A stretch of 64,000 nucleotides of DNA from Aphidius gifuensis (GCF_014905175.1 NC_057792.1:8184001-8248000), one strand, 5' to 3'; shown: positions 35,095-46,146, numbered from the stretch's first letter. Program-made: numbers and translations. Notes: generated from the letters alone by a model not told the origin.

Positions 35095-35521
35095 GTATCA
35101 ATGGTATTAATTATACAAATAATAATAATGAGAATAATAATACAATAATGATAATATCAGAATTAACAATAATATTCAAATATAAATACGAATAATTATC
35201 AGTATTTATATTTTGAATATTATTATTATAAATATTATTGTTAATATCAATAATATGTTAATAATTTATATCAATGGTATTATTAATAATAATAATAAAA
35301 TTAATAACGATATAATATTGATAATATTATCAATATGATTGATATTAATATTATAAATATCATATTGAGATCATCATTTATATTATTAACATTATCAATA
35401 TTATTATTAATATTATTATTATCATCATCATTAGTTAATTGATTGTTGATATTATTGAAATTGTTACAAATAACTTGACAGACAGCAAAAGGAGTTTCAC
35501 TTCCCCCGCGCGTACTGCTAA

Positions 35522-35657
35522 AATGTTGGTGACAATATAATAATTACAAAGCAAACTGTATGTAAAAATTTTAATCAATGTTATCAGAGAGTTAAATTTG
35601 AATTGAATGATCATATTAGAATGAGCAAGTGTAAACATGTCTTTGAGTAAAATTATA
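35522..35657. other. Spacer between repeat F and the MULE
   Basis: Short unique DNA. Its last nine bases before the element, 35649-35657 (AAAATTATA), are the left target-site duplication of the MULE. Confidence 0.7.
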
Positions 35658-36141
35658 GAATGAGGCTATTCGCACTCCTTCCGCAAAAATTGCGCAGAAA
35701 TAAAATTAAAATAGGGCAAAAAAAGTTTCCGCCAAATTAACGCAGAAATAAAATAGAAATTACGCACAAATAATTTTTATAACGCAAAAATAATTTGTTT
35801 AACGCATCAATAATTTTTATGGCGCAAACATAACGCGAAAGTAATTTTTTTAACGCAACAATAACGCGACAATAATTTTTCAATTAGTGATACGCGCAAA
35901 TATAAATAACGAAAGAATAACGTATTTACAATGCAGAAATAACGAATCAAGATGAAATGTGATTAACGAAATCATAATGCAAGACTAAATTACTTTGTTG
36001 AGACAGTGATGTACCAGACTCAGTAGGTTTAATAACAGCAAAGTTCATTGCTTGTTTGAGTGAGTTGATTGATATACCAAGTGCTACACACACTCTTTGA
36101 TAAAAATAAAATGAGTTAAAAATAATTCCAGTTGAATTAAT
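35658..36141 (+). repeat. MULE terminal inverted repeat, left
   Basis: It pairs with the complement of 50596-51004. It contains a cluster of AACGC/GCGCA words in AT-rich DNA (35690-35910), TTAACGAAATCATAATGCAA, and the inner end AATTCCAGTTGAATT. It is about 75 bp longer than the right TIR owing to an extra block near 35800-35850. Confidence 0.9.
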
Positions 36142-36362
36142 TGATGTATCAAGTTGTACAGATACATTTTATTTATATAAAAGTATTGCTTATTGGTAAT
36201 ACTGGTACTAAACATTAGTTATGATTTTATAGATGACATCAATACACAAATTTGTATTTTACATATACTCAAATTTTATTATTAGTTCAAATTTTGATAT
36301 TTCATACATCAATACATCAAATTACTTGATTTATTTATTTTTTTTATTTATTATTTATTCTT

Positions 36363-37203
36363 TTAAGTTTTATTTTTATTGGTGTACATCGAGCAAAAAA
36401 TTGGTTTATGACGACCGACTTGCTTTAATTGTGGTGGGAGAATGATACTTGAAACATTTGCTTTTTGTTTTCCCAATGACAAATTAGCAAAACTATCTTC
36501 GATTCCACTTGTTGCCAAATAAAGTACTCCAGTATCAACTGTTCCGTTCCTCGTCCACAACAATTCAATAGTTTTAAGTCTGCTCAATTTACATTTAAAC
36601 TCGTTTGTTGGCAAGTGAGTCATTTTTCTATCAAGCTTCTTGATCAATTCTTTCAAAGATTTTGTCTTTATATTCCCAGCTGTTAGTCCTTTTTCTTCAT
36701 CATCATTTTTACTTTGAATCTTATTGGCAATACTTTTTAAAATCAAATATATTTTCTAGTGATGCCGCGATAGACGAGAGAACTCGAGACGAGACAAGAA
36801 AGGTGATGAGAGACGATAAAATTCGAGGCGAGAGACGCATTTTCTCTCGTCGCGAGAGACGAGACGAGACGAGACAACGATGTCGATATGCGAGAGAAAA
36901 GTTGAGAGATAAACAATTTAGTTCTTGTTTTTATGGGTGGCTTTCTTTGAATTGCTCGAATAACCAGCTGATTGTACTTGAAGTAAAATCCCAATGCCAA
37001 CGAATTGTGTCTCACCAGATTTGTCTTCAACTGCAAACAGCTGAAGTACAAATTTGCGCTTGAACAATTCGTATGTGCCATCAGTGAACACAATCTCTGG
37101 AGATGCTTTCATATTCTTAATCATTACATCTGTCACAAAATATAAAGCTTGCAATATGTTGTTTGATCTTAAAACCGAAACATCAGCACCTTTAAAATAT
37201 AGT
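36363..37203 (-). pseudogene. MULE transposase (ZSWIM3-like), C-terminal half
   Basis: Reading down from 37203, the minus strand gives FKGADVSVLRSNNILQALYF, then SPEIVFTDGTYELFKRKFVL and VEDKSGETQFVGIG. This is the start of the MULE catalytic domain, with the first catalytic Asp in FTDGTY. The frame is lost near 36918, where a GAGAC-rich repeat is inserted. A second open block (36746-36363) ends in LPPQLKQVGRHKP, the AT-hook-like tail seen in these proteins. The remaining catalytic positions and the SWIM zinc finger are not visible, so part of the core is deleted. The upstream half continues beyond Polinton A at 47540. Confidence 0.75.
36747..36905. repeat. GAGACGA-rich simple repeat inside the transposase gene
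   Basis: Irregular GAGAC/GACGA words (ACGAGACGAGACGAGAC at about 36860) with strong purine bias on the plus strand and one inversion (TCTCTCGTCGCGAGAGACGA) that can form a hairpin. It interrupts the transposase frame and is absent from the flanking coding sequence. Confidence 0.7.
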
Positions 37204-37290
37204 AGTATATAGAGGAGAGCTCTGGCTCCCCCCCGCTGAGATCCGCGGTTGATTTCACGAAATCCGCGGATATCGCCCCAGGGGATGATT
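37204..37290 (+). repeat. Polinton A left TIR
   Basis: It begins AGTATATAGAGGAGAG, followed by CTCTGGCTCCCCCC, GATCCGCGGTTGATTTC and ATCCGCGGATATCGCCCCAG. The same blocks occur inverted at 47103-47188. The CCGCGGATATCGCCC block is GC-rich against the local background. Confidence 0.85.
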
Positions 37291-37871
37291 GAATTAATTC
37301 ATTAGATCAGTCAATTAATTAGGTCAAATCGCCGCAGGGGTCCTTGGATTAATTAGTTAGAGCAATGTCGCCATGGGGGGTCCCATTTTTCCGTAAGACG
37401 CCATATTGGTTTTTGAAAGACGCCATTTTGAATTTTTGAAATTCCCGCGAGTCTAGGGGTCCCATTTTTTCATACGACGCCATATTGTTTTTTCGTAAGA
37501 CGTCATAATGCATTTCACAATTATTGTTATTATTTTTATTTATTTTATTGATAATAAATTGAGTAACTTTTAAAGAATGTTATTATTATTATTATTATAT
37601 ATATTATTATTGTAATATATTATTATTTTTCATCAATAATAATAATAATTATAATTTAATAACTTTCGTAATATGAATATTTTTAAAATTCTCGCAAAAT
37701 GTAGGTAATGTATTTCCCGTTTTTATCTTTGAGTTTATATGATATGTGTAGGAGGGCGCTGCAGACTCGTTCTGTCAGCGTTCTATGTTTTGCGAATATC
37801 CACGTTTTTCTTCAAGTTCGAATCTTTGAGTTATGCGGTTGATCCATAAAAGTCATCAAGAAAAATACATA

Positions 37872-38951
37872 ATGAGTTCCAGAGTCATTAGAAGAACGGT
37901 AAGTTAATTTTTTCTTATTTAATTAATCAATTTATTTTTCTATCATTTATTGTTTTTTTGGGTTTTATTCAATTATTTATTGGTGAAGGTTTTTATGATT
38001 ACATTTTTCTTTGGTGAACGTGTGCTTGAGAGAATTGCATCACTCAAGCACGTGTTCTCACTAATATTTTTTTTTTTTCATATCAATTTGTATTCTATTG
38101 TCATTTCTTTTAATTTAATTTATTCTATTTATTTTTTTATTTAATAAATTAGTGGTGTGGTTTTTCTTTTATTATATATATATATATATTTTTTTTTTTC
38201 GTTAAACATGTGCGTGTGATTGCATGATTCGCACATGGTTTAACTCATTTTTTTTTATCTTTTTTTTCATATTTTGTTTATTTTATTTCATTTCATTCGC
38301 TTCTATTTTATTTATTTATTGATGAAGGTTTTTTATTTTTTTCAATTTATAGGTTATTTTATTAATTTTATTATACATTTTTAGAGGGATTCAATGTGGA
38401 AGAGGACAGTGATGATGAATTTCTAGAGGATGGTCAGGACGTTGCCTGCTGCAGTAAAGAGACAACTGCGTAGGGAATTTGCAGACGCAATGAATCCTCC
38501 TCGTGACAATGGTAATTTTTTAAATATTTTTTATATTATTCCAGCATTCTGTTTTTTTTTTACCAATTATTATATTTTTTTTATTTTCAGATGATGATGA
38601 TGATGATGATGTAATGATGCCCCCGGTAGATATTAGAATGAAGCCACTATATTGTAATTTTTTTAATTCATTTTTTTTTTCGTTTAAATTAATAAATCTT
38701 TTAATTAATTGTTTTTTTTTTCTTTTTTTTTAGTAATAAAGGACACTCGTGATTAACTATATGAAGATGGCTCGTTGAGCGATAATGATGATGATGATGA
38801 TGCCGATACAGTGATTTTGGAAGAAGAGGAGCTGATTGGGAGGTCAGGGGATGCCGATTTCTACAATTGCTGCTACAGTCCGTCTGAGATGACTCGAAGA
38901 GGTCGAATCTGTCGTGATCCAATGTGGTCACAGAACTACATATTTTTTTGA
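37872..38951 (+). pseudogene. Spliced gene of unknown function at the left of Polinton A
   Basis: Four exons fit one reading frame: 37872-37898 (MSSRVIRRT, donor GTAAGT), 38385-38511 (acceptor TTTTTAG, donor GTAATT), 38591-38653 (acceptor TTTTCAG, donor GTAATT) and 38734-38951 (acceptor TTTTTTTAG). Splice phases agree at all three junctions. The product is about 138 codons: a basic stretch (VKRQLRREFADAMN), seven or more Asp, a second acidic run (DNDDDDDADTVILEEEELIG), and a Cys-containing C-terminus (FYNCCYSPSEMTRRGRICR). Two in-frame stops (TAG near 38424, TAA near 38757) show decay, unless exon 2 uses the acceptor two bases on. I do not recognise the family. Confidence 0.5.
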
Positions 38952-39117
38952 AAAAATAAATTGAATAAATAAATAATTTCCAATTTTTTAAGTATGCTGT
39001 TTTTTCTCATTAATCCCTATCCTAAGGTTTTTTTTATTTTTACATTTCTTCATGTTTCCGATTCATTATTTTTTTATCATTTTTTCAGTCACATTAATTA
39101 TTTATTTATTGTTAAAT

Positions 39118-42100
39118 ATTTCTTTCCAAATGCTACTACTGAAAAATACATTGAATGGCAAGATTTAAAAAATGTATTCAGAAACAGGATGAAAACTAGT
39201 GTTATAATTAATTTGAAACATAAAGATGTAAAAGATTTTCTTTCTGATGCGAAAGAAATGTTAATTAGTCAGGATGAAAACTAGTGTTATAATTAATTTG
39301 AAACATAAAGATGTAAAAGATTTTCGTTCTGATGCGAAAGAAATGTTGATTAGTCAGTTAGCTTTTCTTTTACAAGATAAAAATGCACTCAAAGTGAATA
39401 CTGTATTAGCTTTGAACTATGAAATCGAAAAACCTTCGAATCATAGTGTAGAAGTTGAAACAAAATATTTCATTGAAGGCAGTTTTCAGGTTTTACAATC
39501 ATGAGATCTAAGCCAACTATTCAAAGAAAATTTTGAACATTTTATAGAAGATGTTGAAGAAGCTGAATTAAATGGATCTGGTTGGAAACTGCATGAAATC
39601 CTTCATCTTGAAATCCAAATAAATGATTACATACCACTGCAAGGTGGTAATTCATCATTCGTTGAAATGCCATCATGGATACTGAAAACAGACTCAGTTG
39701 TAAACGTAAAAAATTCTGATAATTTTTGTTTCGTATGGTCAATTTTAGCATGTTTATACAAAGTGCCAAAAAATGGTGAGCGTTTTAGTGATTATACAAA
39801 ACATGTTGATAAATTAAATTGCAGCGGAATAACTTTCCCGATAACATGGGAAAAAATCAAAGATTTCGAAAAACAAAATAAGTTAAAAATTAATATTTAT
39901 GGTATAGATGATGATGATGATGACGACGAAAGTGATGATGATGAGAAAAAAAATAAAAAACATAGTAAAGAAAGGGTTGTACCATATTATATAAGCAAAA
40001 ATGAATCACACCATGAAACCACTCATCTTTTAATGGTTGAGAGAGAAGTAGAAGCGGAAGACGATGATGATGTTGTTGTTGTTAATGATTTCAATTCGCG
40101 AAAAAATTTGGCACAATATCATTTTGCATGGATCAAAAACTTATTGAGATTAGTGAGCTCACAAATTTCTAAGCATAATGGAAAGAAAATAATTTGTGAT
40201 CGCTGCTTATGTCATTTTCAATCTCAAAAATCACGGGATAATCATGAAAAATTATGTAGTGAAAAATGTAAAAGTGCAATGAGATTACCGACTGCTAAAA
40301 ATAATATTTTAAAATTATTAAGCTATAAACATCAATTAACGGTACCATTTATAATTTATGGTGATTTAAAATGTTTATTGGAAAAAGTGCAGAGTGAAGA
40401 ACTTGAAAAAAATCAAATTTATCAAAAACATGTTCCAAGTAGTGCAGCATATTATTTAAAGTGTAGTTATGATGACTCACTTTCCAAGTTCAATCTTCAT
40501 AGAAGTAAAAATTCAATTGAATGGTTCATTACAGAGCTTGAACAAATCGCTCATCAAGTCAATAAAATAATAGATGATATTAAACCAATGTCTCTTACAC
40601 AAGATGAAGAATTACAATTTTTGAATGCAAAAAAATGTTATATTTGTGACAAAAATTTCACGAATAATGACGTTAAAGTACGTGATCACTCGCACTGGAC
40701 TTCGGAATAGCGAGGTGCCGCCCATCAAATATGCAATATTAATTATCAAGAATCATGTATTATCCCAGTAGTATTTCATAACCCCACAGGCTATGATGCA
40801 CATTTTATCATCAAAAAATTAAAAAACCAGTTCGCAGGTAAAATTGATATACTTGGAATCAATAAAGAAAGATATATTTCATTTACAAAACGTGTCAAGG
40901 GTACAAGAATAAGATTGAGATTTAACGATTCATACAGATTTATGGCAAGTTCCATAGATTCATTATCGAATAATCTAGATAATGATAAAAAATTAATAAC
41001 AAAAAGTCTCAGTAAAAATGATGATGAATTCAATTTAATTACAAAGAAGGGAGTATTTCCATATGATTATCTTGATAAATGGGAAAAATTTGATGACACA
41101 ACACTTCGATCGAAAGATCAATTTTATTCAAAATTGAATGAAGAAAATATTTCAAATGAAGCATATGCACATGCTCTGTATGTTTGGCAAAAGTTCAATA
41201 TAGAAACACTTGGGGAATAATATGATTTATATTTACAAACTGCCCTTTTAGCTGATGTTTTTGAAAGCTTCAGACCTGATTGTTTGAATACATATAAGTT
41301 AGATCCAGCACATTATTATACGCTACCTGTACTTAGTTTTAGTGCAATGTTGAGATATACTCAGATTAAACTGGAATTAATAACTGATCTTGAAATGATG
41401 TTGTTTATTGAACAAGGTATAAGAGGTGGTTTATCACAAGTGTCAAATCGATATGGAAAAGCAAATAATTGATATATGGGAAACGAATATAATCCTGAGG
41501 AAGAAGAGTCGTTTTTAATGTACTTTGATTTAAATAATATGTATGGAGCAGCAATGAGAGAATATCTTCCAACTTGTAAATTTGAATGGATTGATAACTT
41601 TGATATTTCAATATTAAATTCAACTGCTGATAACTCGAAATACGGATACATTCTTGAAGTTGATTTAGATTATCCTCCAAATTTGCATCATCATCATAAA
41701 GATTTTCCGTTAGCACTAGTAAAACTAGAAACCAGTAAAACTCCGGAGTTATTGGCAACTCTAGATAATAAAAAAAATGATGTTATTCATTACAGGAATT
41801 TAAAACAATATTGTTCTTTGGGGATGATTATTACTAAAGTTCATCGTGTTTTAAAATTTAAACAAAGTGCATGGCTTCAATCTTATATTGATCTTATTAC
41901 AGAGTTACGAAAGAAAGCCCGTAGTGCATTTGAAAAAGATCTTAGAAAATTATTCATCAATGCAATTTATGGTAAAACTCTAGAGTCTGCAAGAACTCGT
42001 AAATCAATAAAACTTGTACAAAAATATGGTGGTAGAGGTGGAGCAAGATTTTATATCTCAAAGCCAAACTTTCACAGTCATTTAATCATTGATGATCTTG

Positions 42101-42786
42101 TAATAATTGAGATGAAACCAACAGGTATACTTTTCAATAAACCAATTTATCTAGGATTTTCTATTTTGGAAATGTCAAAAACATATATGTATTTTTTTTA
42201 TTATAATTTTATAAAACCAAAATATGATGATAAAGTTAAATATTTATATGGTGATACTGATTCTGCTGTTTATCACATATTCAGTCATAATCCATATGAT
42301 TTGATACGTAATAATCCTGATAAATTTGATACATCTGATTATCCAGAAAATAATCAATATGGAATTCCATTTAAAAATGAAAAAGTTATTAGTATTATGA
42401 AAGATGAAAATAACGGAAAAATAATGAAGGAATTCATTGGTTTACGAAGTAAATTATACTTATATGTTATAGCGGATGAAAATAATTCATTAAAAAAACG
42501 TGTCCATATGAGAGCAAAGGGTGTAAAAAGATCAACTGTAAGGCAAATAACTTTTGATGGTTATAAAAATTGTTTTATTAATCATGTTATTTTGAAAAAG
42601 CAACAAAATATTATAAGATCACATACACATGAAGTAACAACAAGAACAATTGAAAAAATAGCTCTAAGTTGAGAAGATGATAAACGTCAGTTAATTAATG
42701 GTGAAACTGACACTCTGCCTTAGGGCTATATACCTGTTGAACGAATGTGTTTGAGCAAAAGTGTATATAAAAGAAAATATGAATGA
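39118..42786 (+). pseudogene. Polinton A protein-primed DNA polymerase B
   Basis: About 1200 codons of type-B DNA polymerase (DNA_pol_B_2). Seen in order: an N-terminal region with NVKNSDNFCFVWSILACLYK; Exo I as YGDLKCLL (relatives have DFE, so Glu reads Lys at 40369); a CxxC/HxH finger (CYICDKNF, VRDHSH); Exo II HNPTGYDAHFI; Pol A DLNNMYGAAM; Pol B KLFINAIYGKTLES; Pol C YGDTDSAVY (42247); and AKGVKRSTV. An 85-bp tandem duplication (39185-39269 repeated from 39270) shifts the frame near the start. From 39274 to 42786 there is a single frame broken by six stops (39502, 40708, 41218, 41470, 42670, 42721). Several replace expected Trp or Tyr codons. The start codon is unclear. Confidence 0.92.
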
Positions 42787-42969
42787 TGTAAATAAAAAAA
42801 AATGTGAATGATGTAAATAAAAATAATTGTTAGAAAATAAATACACATTGATTGTTTATTTATTTATTAGTTCATTGATTATCTATCCATTGATTATGAC
42901 TATTGTCCATGGTAGAAATACTACAGGTATGGCAGTGCGCAGCCTGGTTTGGCTGTTTAAAAATGTTTA

Positions 42970-43747
42970 GCAAGAGGGGATCCGGGCATTACTCCTTTAG
43001 ACGCAGCTTGTAAAAACCACGATATTGCTTATTCGAAAAATCGCAACGATATCAAGGCAAGAAACGCAGCTGATGATATTTTAGCTCGTGAAGTAGTTAA
43101 ACGTATTTTTCAAAGACGCAAGTTCAAGTGAGAGAGCAGCAGCTACATTGGTTACTGGAGCAATGAAAATAAAATCAAAATTTGGTATAGGTTGTGTTAA
43201 TGAAAAAAAGAAGAAGAAATGTACGAGAAAAAAACCATTATCTTCGTTGAAAAATAAAAAAATAAAAAAGAAGACTGGAGGAAAATTAATAAAGAATAAA
43301 AAACGTGCAGTTAAAAGAAAGAAAATAATAAAAAAGAAAATATCATTTTCAAAAATCGTACAAGCAGCAAAAAAAGCAATGAAGGGATCAAATAGTTCAT
43401 CAGTTGCAATTAAATCAGCAATAAACGGTGCGAGAGCAGCTATTGAAACAAATGGTGGCAAGAAAGCTATTACAGTGCCTAGAGTTTTACCAGTTGCTAA
43501 ACATATCGGTGGTGCACTACCACTTTTAATCCCGATTTTCTCAGCTATATCAGCATTAGGTGGGTTAGTTGGTGGAGCATCTGGTGTTGTCAAACCTATC
43601 AATGCAGTAAAGACGAGTAAAGAACAATTGAATGAAAATAAGCGACATAATAAAATGATGGAATCGATTGCCATTGAAAAAGGACTTTATTTAACACCAC
43701 ATAAAAGCGGTATTGGACTTTATCTGTCTCCAAAAAACTTCAACTGA
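42970..43747 (+). pseudogene. Polinton A minor virion protein with PLA2-like domain
   Basis: The first block, 42970-43131, reads ARGDPGITPLDAACKNHDIA and YSKNRNDIKARNAADDIL. This is the phospholipase-A2-like domain shared by parvovirus VP1 and Polinton/adintovirus minor proteins, with the catalytic HD pair at 43018-43023. The upstream calcium loop is missing. A frameshift near 43120 moves to the frame that ends at 43747: SERAAATLVTGAMKIKSKFG, a Lys-rich basic stretch (over 40% Lys at 43200-43340), then a hydrophobic segment GGALPLLIPIFSAISALGGL and a C-terminal GIGLYLSP. The basic and hydrophobic parts fit DNA and membrane contact during entry in the virus-like form. It overlaps the protease ATG by one base. 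Confidence 0.8.
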
Positions 43748-44077
43748 TGCTACCACAAAAAGCTTTAACTGACGGTGATTTATTAAAATTTGCTAAACAA
43801 TCAAAAAAAATTGCTAATTTTCGTGGAGTTTTTATGCGAAATGATATGCCAAAAGATGGACCATGGAAACAAGAGTGTGGAATCATTAATTTAGATGATA
43901 AAAGAATTCCTGGAACACATTGCGTAGCATATAAAAAACTGAATAAAAATTCAGCAATATACTTATGTATATAATCTTAATGTTGGTAGCATCAATTATA
44001 ATCATAAACGTTATCAAGATTGGAATACGTATAACTGTGGACATTTATGTCTCGCATTTCTCACTGGAAAACTATAA
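43747..44077 (+). pseudogene. Polinton A adenain-like cysteine protease, internally deleted
   Basis: From the ATG at 43747: LPQKALTDGDLLKFAKQ, IANFRGVFMRNDMP, IINLDDKRIPGTHCVAYKK. His at 43918 is the catalytic His of the Ulp1/adenovirus-protease fold. The frame stops at 43974. The C-terminal block continues directly in another frame with NHKRYQDWNTYNCGHLCLAF, where Cys at 44036 is the catalytic nucleophile. The segment normally between them, with the catalytic Asp/Asn, is deleted. In intact elements this protease matures capsid proteins. Its stop codon (44075-44077) lies inside the TATA box of the next gene. Confidence 0.85.
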
Positions 44078-44109
44078 AAGCAGAGGAAAAGAAAATTTCC
44101 AATTAGTTA
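44073..44109 (+). promoter_or_regulatory. Core promoter of the penton-like gene (TATA + degenerate Inr)
   Basis: TATAAAAG at 44073-44080 and TTAGTT at 44104-44109 are 31 bp apart (T to T), the spacing of TATA box and arthropod initiator (TCAGTY), and lie 17-20 bp upstream of the ATG at 44126. One C-to-T change may have weakened the initiator. Confidence 0.6.
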
Positions 44110-44125
44110 TTTATCGACATTGAGA

Positions 44126-44797
44126 ATGAACGCAACATTTACTTCAACTCTCACAGGTAAATCTTCAGTCCTAGAAACTGATTACTTTCCACCAATACAA
44201 TTATCAAGTGAAAAAAATTATTCATTAGCACTAATTTCATTTTTATCATTTAATTCATTGCCAAATATAGATCTTGAAAATAATATAATTTCATATTTTG
44301 ACAGTTATGATAAAATTGAAATACCAACTGGAAGTTATGAAATAGATGATTTAGCTGCTTACTTAGAATAATATTGAATCAAAATTACATATAATAAAAA
44401 TACTTTACATTCATATATTACAAGTGAAAGAGATATTGATTTTGTAAAACCAAATCCACCAGCACGTTTACTAGGATTTACACCGAGACTATTGAGGGCT
44501 AATACAGAATATGAATCAAATTACCCGATTAATATTTTAAAAGTGAATACATTGAGAATCGAGTGCAAAATTACAACAGGAGCTTACGTGAATCAACAAA
44601 AAGTTCATACAATATATAACTTTTTTCCTACTTTACCACCTGGTTATAAAATAATTGAAGTAGCAGCTAATCCAATCTATTTACCAATTACTGTTAAAAC
44701 CATTGATCATTTACAACTAAAAATTGTTGATCAAAACAGAAAATTAGTGAATTTTCGTGGTGAAACAGTAACCATTACGTTAAATGTAAAATCATAG
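44126..44797 (+). pseudogene. Polinton A minor capsid (penton-like) protein
   Basis: From the ATG at 44126: MNATFTSTLTGKSSVLETDY, FPPIQLSSEKNYSLALISFL, then PTGSYEIDDLAAYLE. After two stops in frame (TAA 44369, TGA 44375) comes DIDFVKPNPPARLLGFTPRL, YPINILKVNTLRIECKITTG, PPGYKIIEVAANPIYLPIT, ending RGETVTITLNVKS. The block order is that of the Polinton PX-type protein, thought to be the single-jelly-roll penton. Only the two adjacent nonsense codons break 224 codons; there is no frameshift. It sits in the usual place between protease and capsid genes. Confidence 0.8.
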
Positions 44798-44799
44798 GA

Positions 44800-44979
44800 A
44801 TGGGAATTTGCTTCAATTCACGGGCAATAAAACGTGGGTCATCGTATAAAAGCAGCACATCATGGACACCTCCAGTCAGTCTGAATCGAGCAGTCAAGAA
44901 TTTGACACCTCAGAATATAAATTATCTGCAAAGTCTAGGTCTAAAAGTAAAAAAAAATTTTAAAACTTTAATTGGATAA
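44800..44979 (+). CDS. Small 59-residue Polinton A ORF
   Basis: The ATG at 44800 follows the penton-like stop by two bases and the frame is intact to the TAA at 44977. The product is basic: MGICFNSRAIKRGSSYKSST, then WTPPVSLNRAVKNLTPQNIN and YLQSLGLKVKKNF. Its position between penton-like and major capsid genes and its TPxNxxYLxSLGL motif resemble a small conserved ORF of insect Polintons. No function is known to me. The core promoter of the capsid gene lies within it, so it may be translated only from the upstream transcript. Confidence 0.55.
   Translation: MGICFNSRAIKRGSSYKSSTSWTPPVSLNRAVKNLTPQNINYLQSLGLKVKKNFKTLIG
44845..44880 (+). promoter_or_regulatory. Core promoter of the major capsid gene (TATA + Inr)
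   Basis: TATAAAAG at 44845-44852 and TCAGT at 44876-44880, 31 bp apart, match the arthropod TATA/initiator pair. The ATG of the capsid gene follows at 45013. It has the same TATAAAAGCAG start as the promoter at 44073, suggesting a common late-type promoter in Polinton A. Confidence 0.7.
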
Positions 44980-45012
44980 ATATAACTTGTCTTAATTGTT
45001 TTACACGTCCAA

Positions 45013-46146
45013 ATGAGTGATGAAAATATTTTCGATATAAACACACCAGTTCAATTTAACAATGAAATATACAACTATGAGCTACATGCTCATCAGTAAT
45101 TTGGATCAACCAGTTTCGAGAATAGTGATGAAATAAGAATATCAATTCAGAATCAAGATTTGTTTGTTCTACCATCAAAAAGCTATATACGTATAAGTGG
45201 AAAATTAACGCAACAACGTGCTGCTGCAAATGCAGAATATCCACTTGCTAATATTTTATCTTTAACGTTAGTAAATAATGCTATGTGTTTTTTGTTTGAT
45301 GAAATGCGTTATGAATTAAATAGAGTTTTAATTAATGAATCAAAGAATGTTGGGATAACATCTACAATGAAAAATTATTTGTCATTGAGTTCAAGAATGA
45401 ATTATGGAAATGCAGGGTGGATAAATCAAAATGGTATAAAATTAATAAATGATGATGGATATTTTGATATATGCGTTCCATCAAATATGATTTTTGGCTT
45501 TGCTGAAGATTATCGAAAAATAATTGTCAATGCGAAACATGAACTCATTATGATACGATCACGTTTGAATTCGAATGCGATCGTACGGGTTAATGAGACA
45601 GTTCCTAATATGCCAGAATTTGATTTAAAACTTACAAAAATTGAATGGCTTGTACCATATATAATGTTATCAAACAAAAATAAAATTGATATAATAAAAT
45701 ATATATGAAAAGATCCTGTCATTTCTATTGGATTTAGAAGTTGGGATTTATATGAATATCCATTGCTGCCACAAACAACTCATCATATATGGACAGTGAA
45801 AACTGCAACTCAACTGGAAAAGCCGCGTTATGTTATTCTTGGTTTTCAATCAAATAGAAAAAATGATTGGCAAAAAGATGTAACTCATTTCGATCATCGT
45901 AAAATAACAAATGTTAAACTTTATCTTAATTCTTATATTCTTCCATATGGAAATTTGAATCTTGATATTGAAAAAAATCAATTTGCTTTATTATACGATA
46001 TGTATGCTGATTTTGCAGAGTCTTACTATGGCTCAAAAATAGATTTAGTGACAAAAGATAATTTTATTGAAAAATCTTCATTAATTGTTATTGATTGTAG
46101 AAAACAAAATGAGTTTTTAAAGACTGGTGCTGTAGATGTACGTTAA
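45013..46146 (+). pseudogene. Polinton A major capsid protein (double jelly roll)
   Basis: A single reading frame of 377 codons with internal stops at 45097 (TAA) and 45706 (TGA). The closing TAA at 46144 also looks premature, since the family-typical EFE follows it. Recognised blocks: FNNEIYNYELHAH, YIRISGKLTQQRAAANAEYP, LSLTLVNNAMCFLFDEMRYE, GNAGWINQNGIKL, HELIMIRSRLN, PEFDLKLTKIEWLVPYIML, SIGFRSWDLYEYPLLPQTTH, HIWTVKTATQLEKPRYVILG, LNSYILPYGNLNLDIEKNQF and IVIDCRKQNEFLK. This is the PY-type major capsid. Downstream at about 46225 there is an AATAAA signal. Point nonsense changes with no indel indicate slow decay or recent loss of selection. Confidence 0.88.

Larger units (their letters stand above)
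30581..35521 (+). mobile_element. Helentron-like repeat F, copy 1 (complete, with nested inserts)
   Basis: The 5' end GAAGTAAAACTTCTTTTCGC plus AGGGTAGT and the 3' region GACAGCAAAAGGAGTTTCAC, TTC, then CCCCCGCGCGTACTGCTAA form an asymmetric pair: a roughly 20-bp inverted repeat that is terminal on the left but about 18 bp inside the right end. Copy 2 (52100-53479, minus) has identical end architecture. The body contains GTGTGTCGGCCATGTAACGC, a GCTCG-rich stretch, and an AT-rich TAATATTATT region. Three nested elements (30646-31190, 31525-33207, 33982-35094) account for about 3.35 kb; the bare element is about 1.6 kb and non-coding. Confidence 0.65.

Noticed and set aside
36662..37063. Plus-strand 133-codon frame
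   Set aside because: It is antisense to the MULE transposase blocks and crosses the GAGACGA repeat.
43081..43674. 197-codon minus-strand frame
   Set aside because: It is the antisense of the Lys-rich minor virion protein, whose plus-strand reading has clear family motifs.
39274..46146. Reassigned or read-through stop codons in Polinton A
   Set aside because: TAA, TAG and TGA all occur, an 85-bp frameshifting duplication and a protease deletion are present, and catalytic residues are altered. Ordinary decay explains it.
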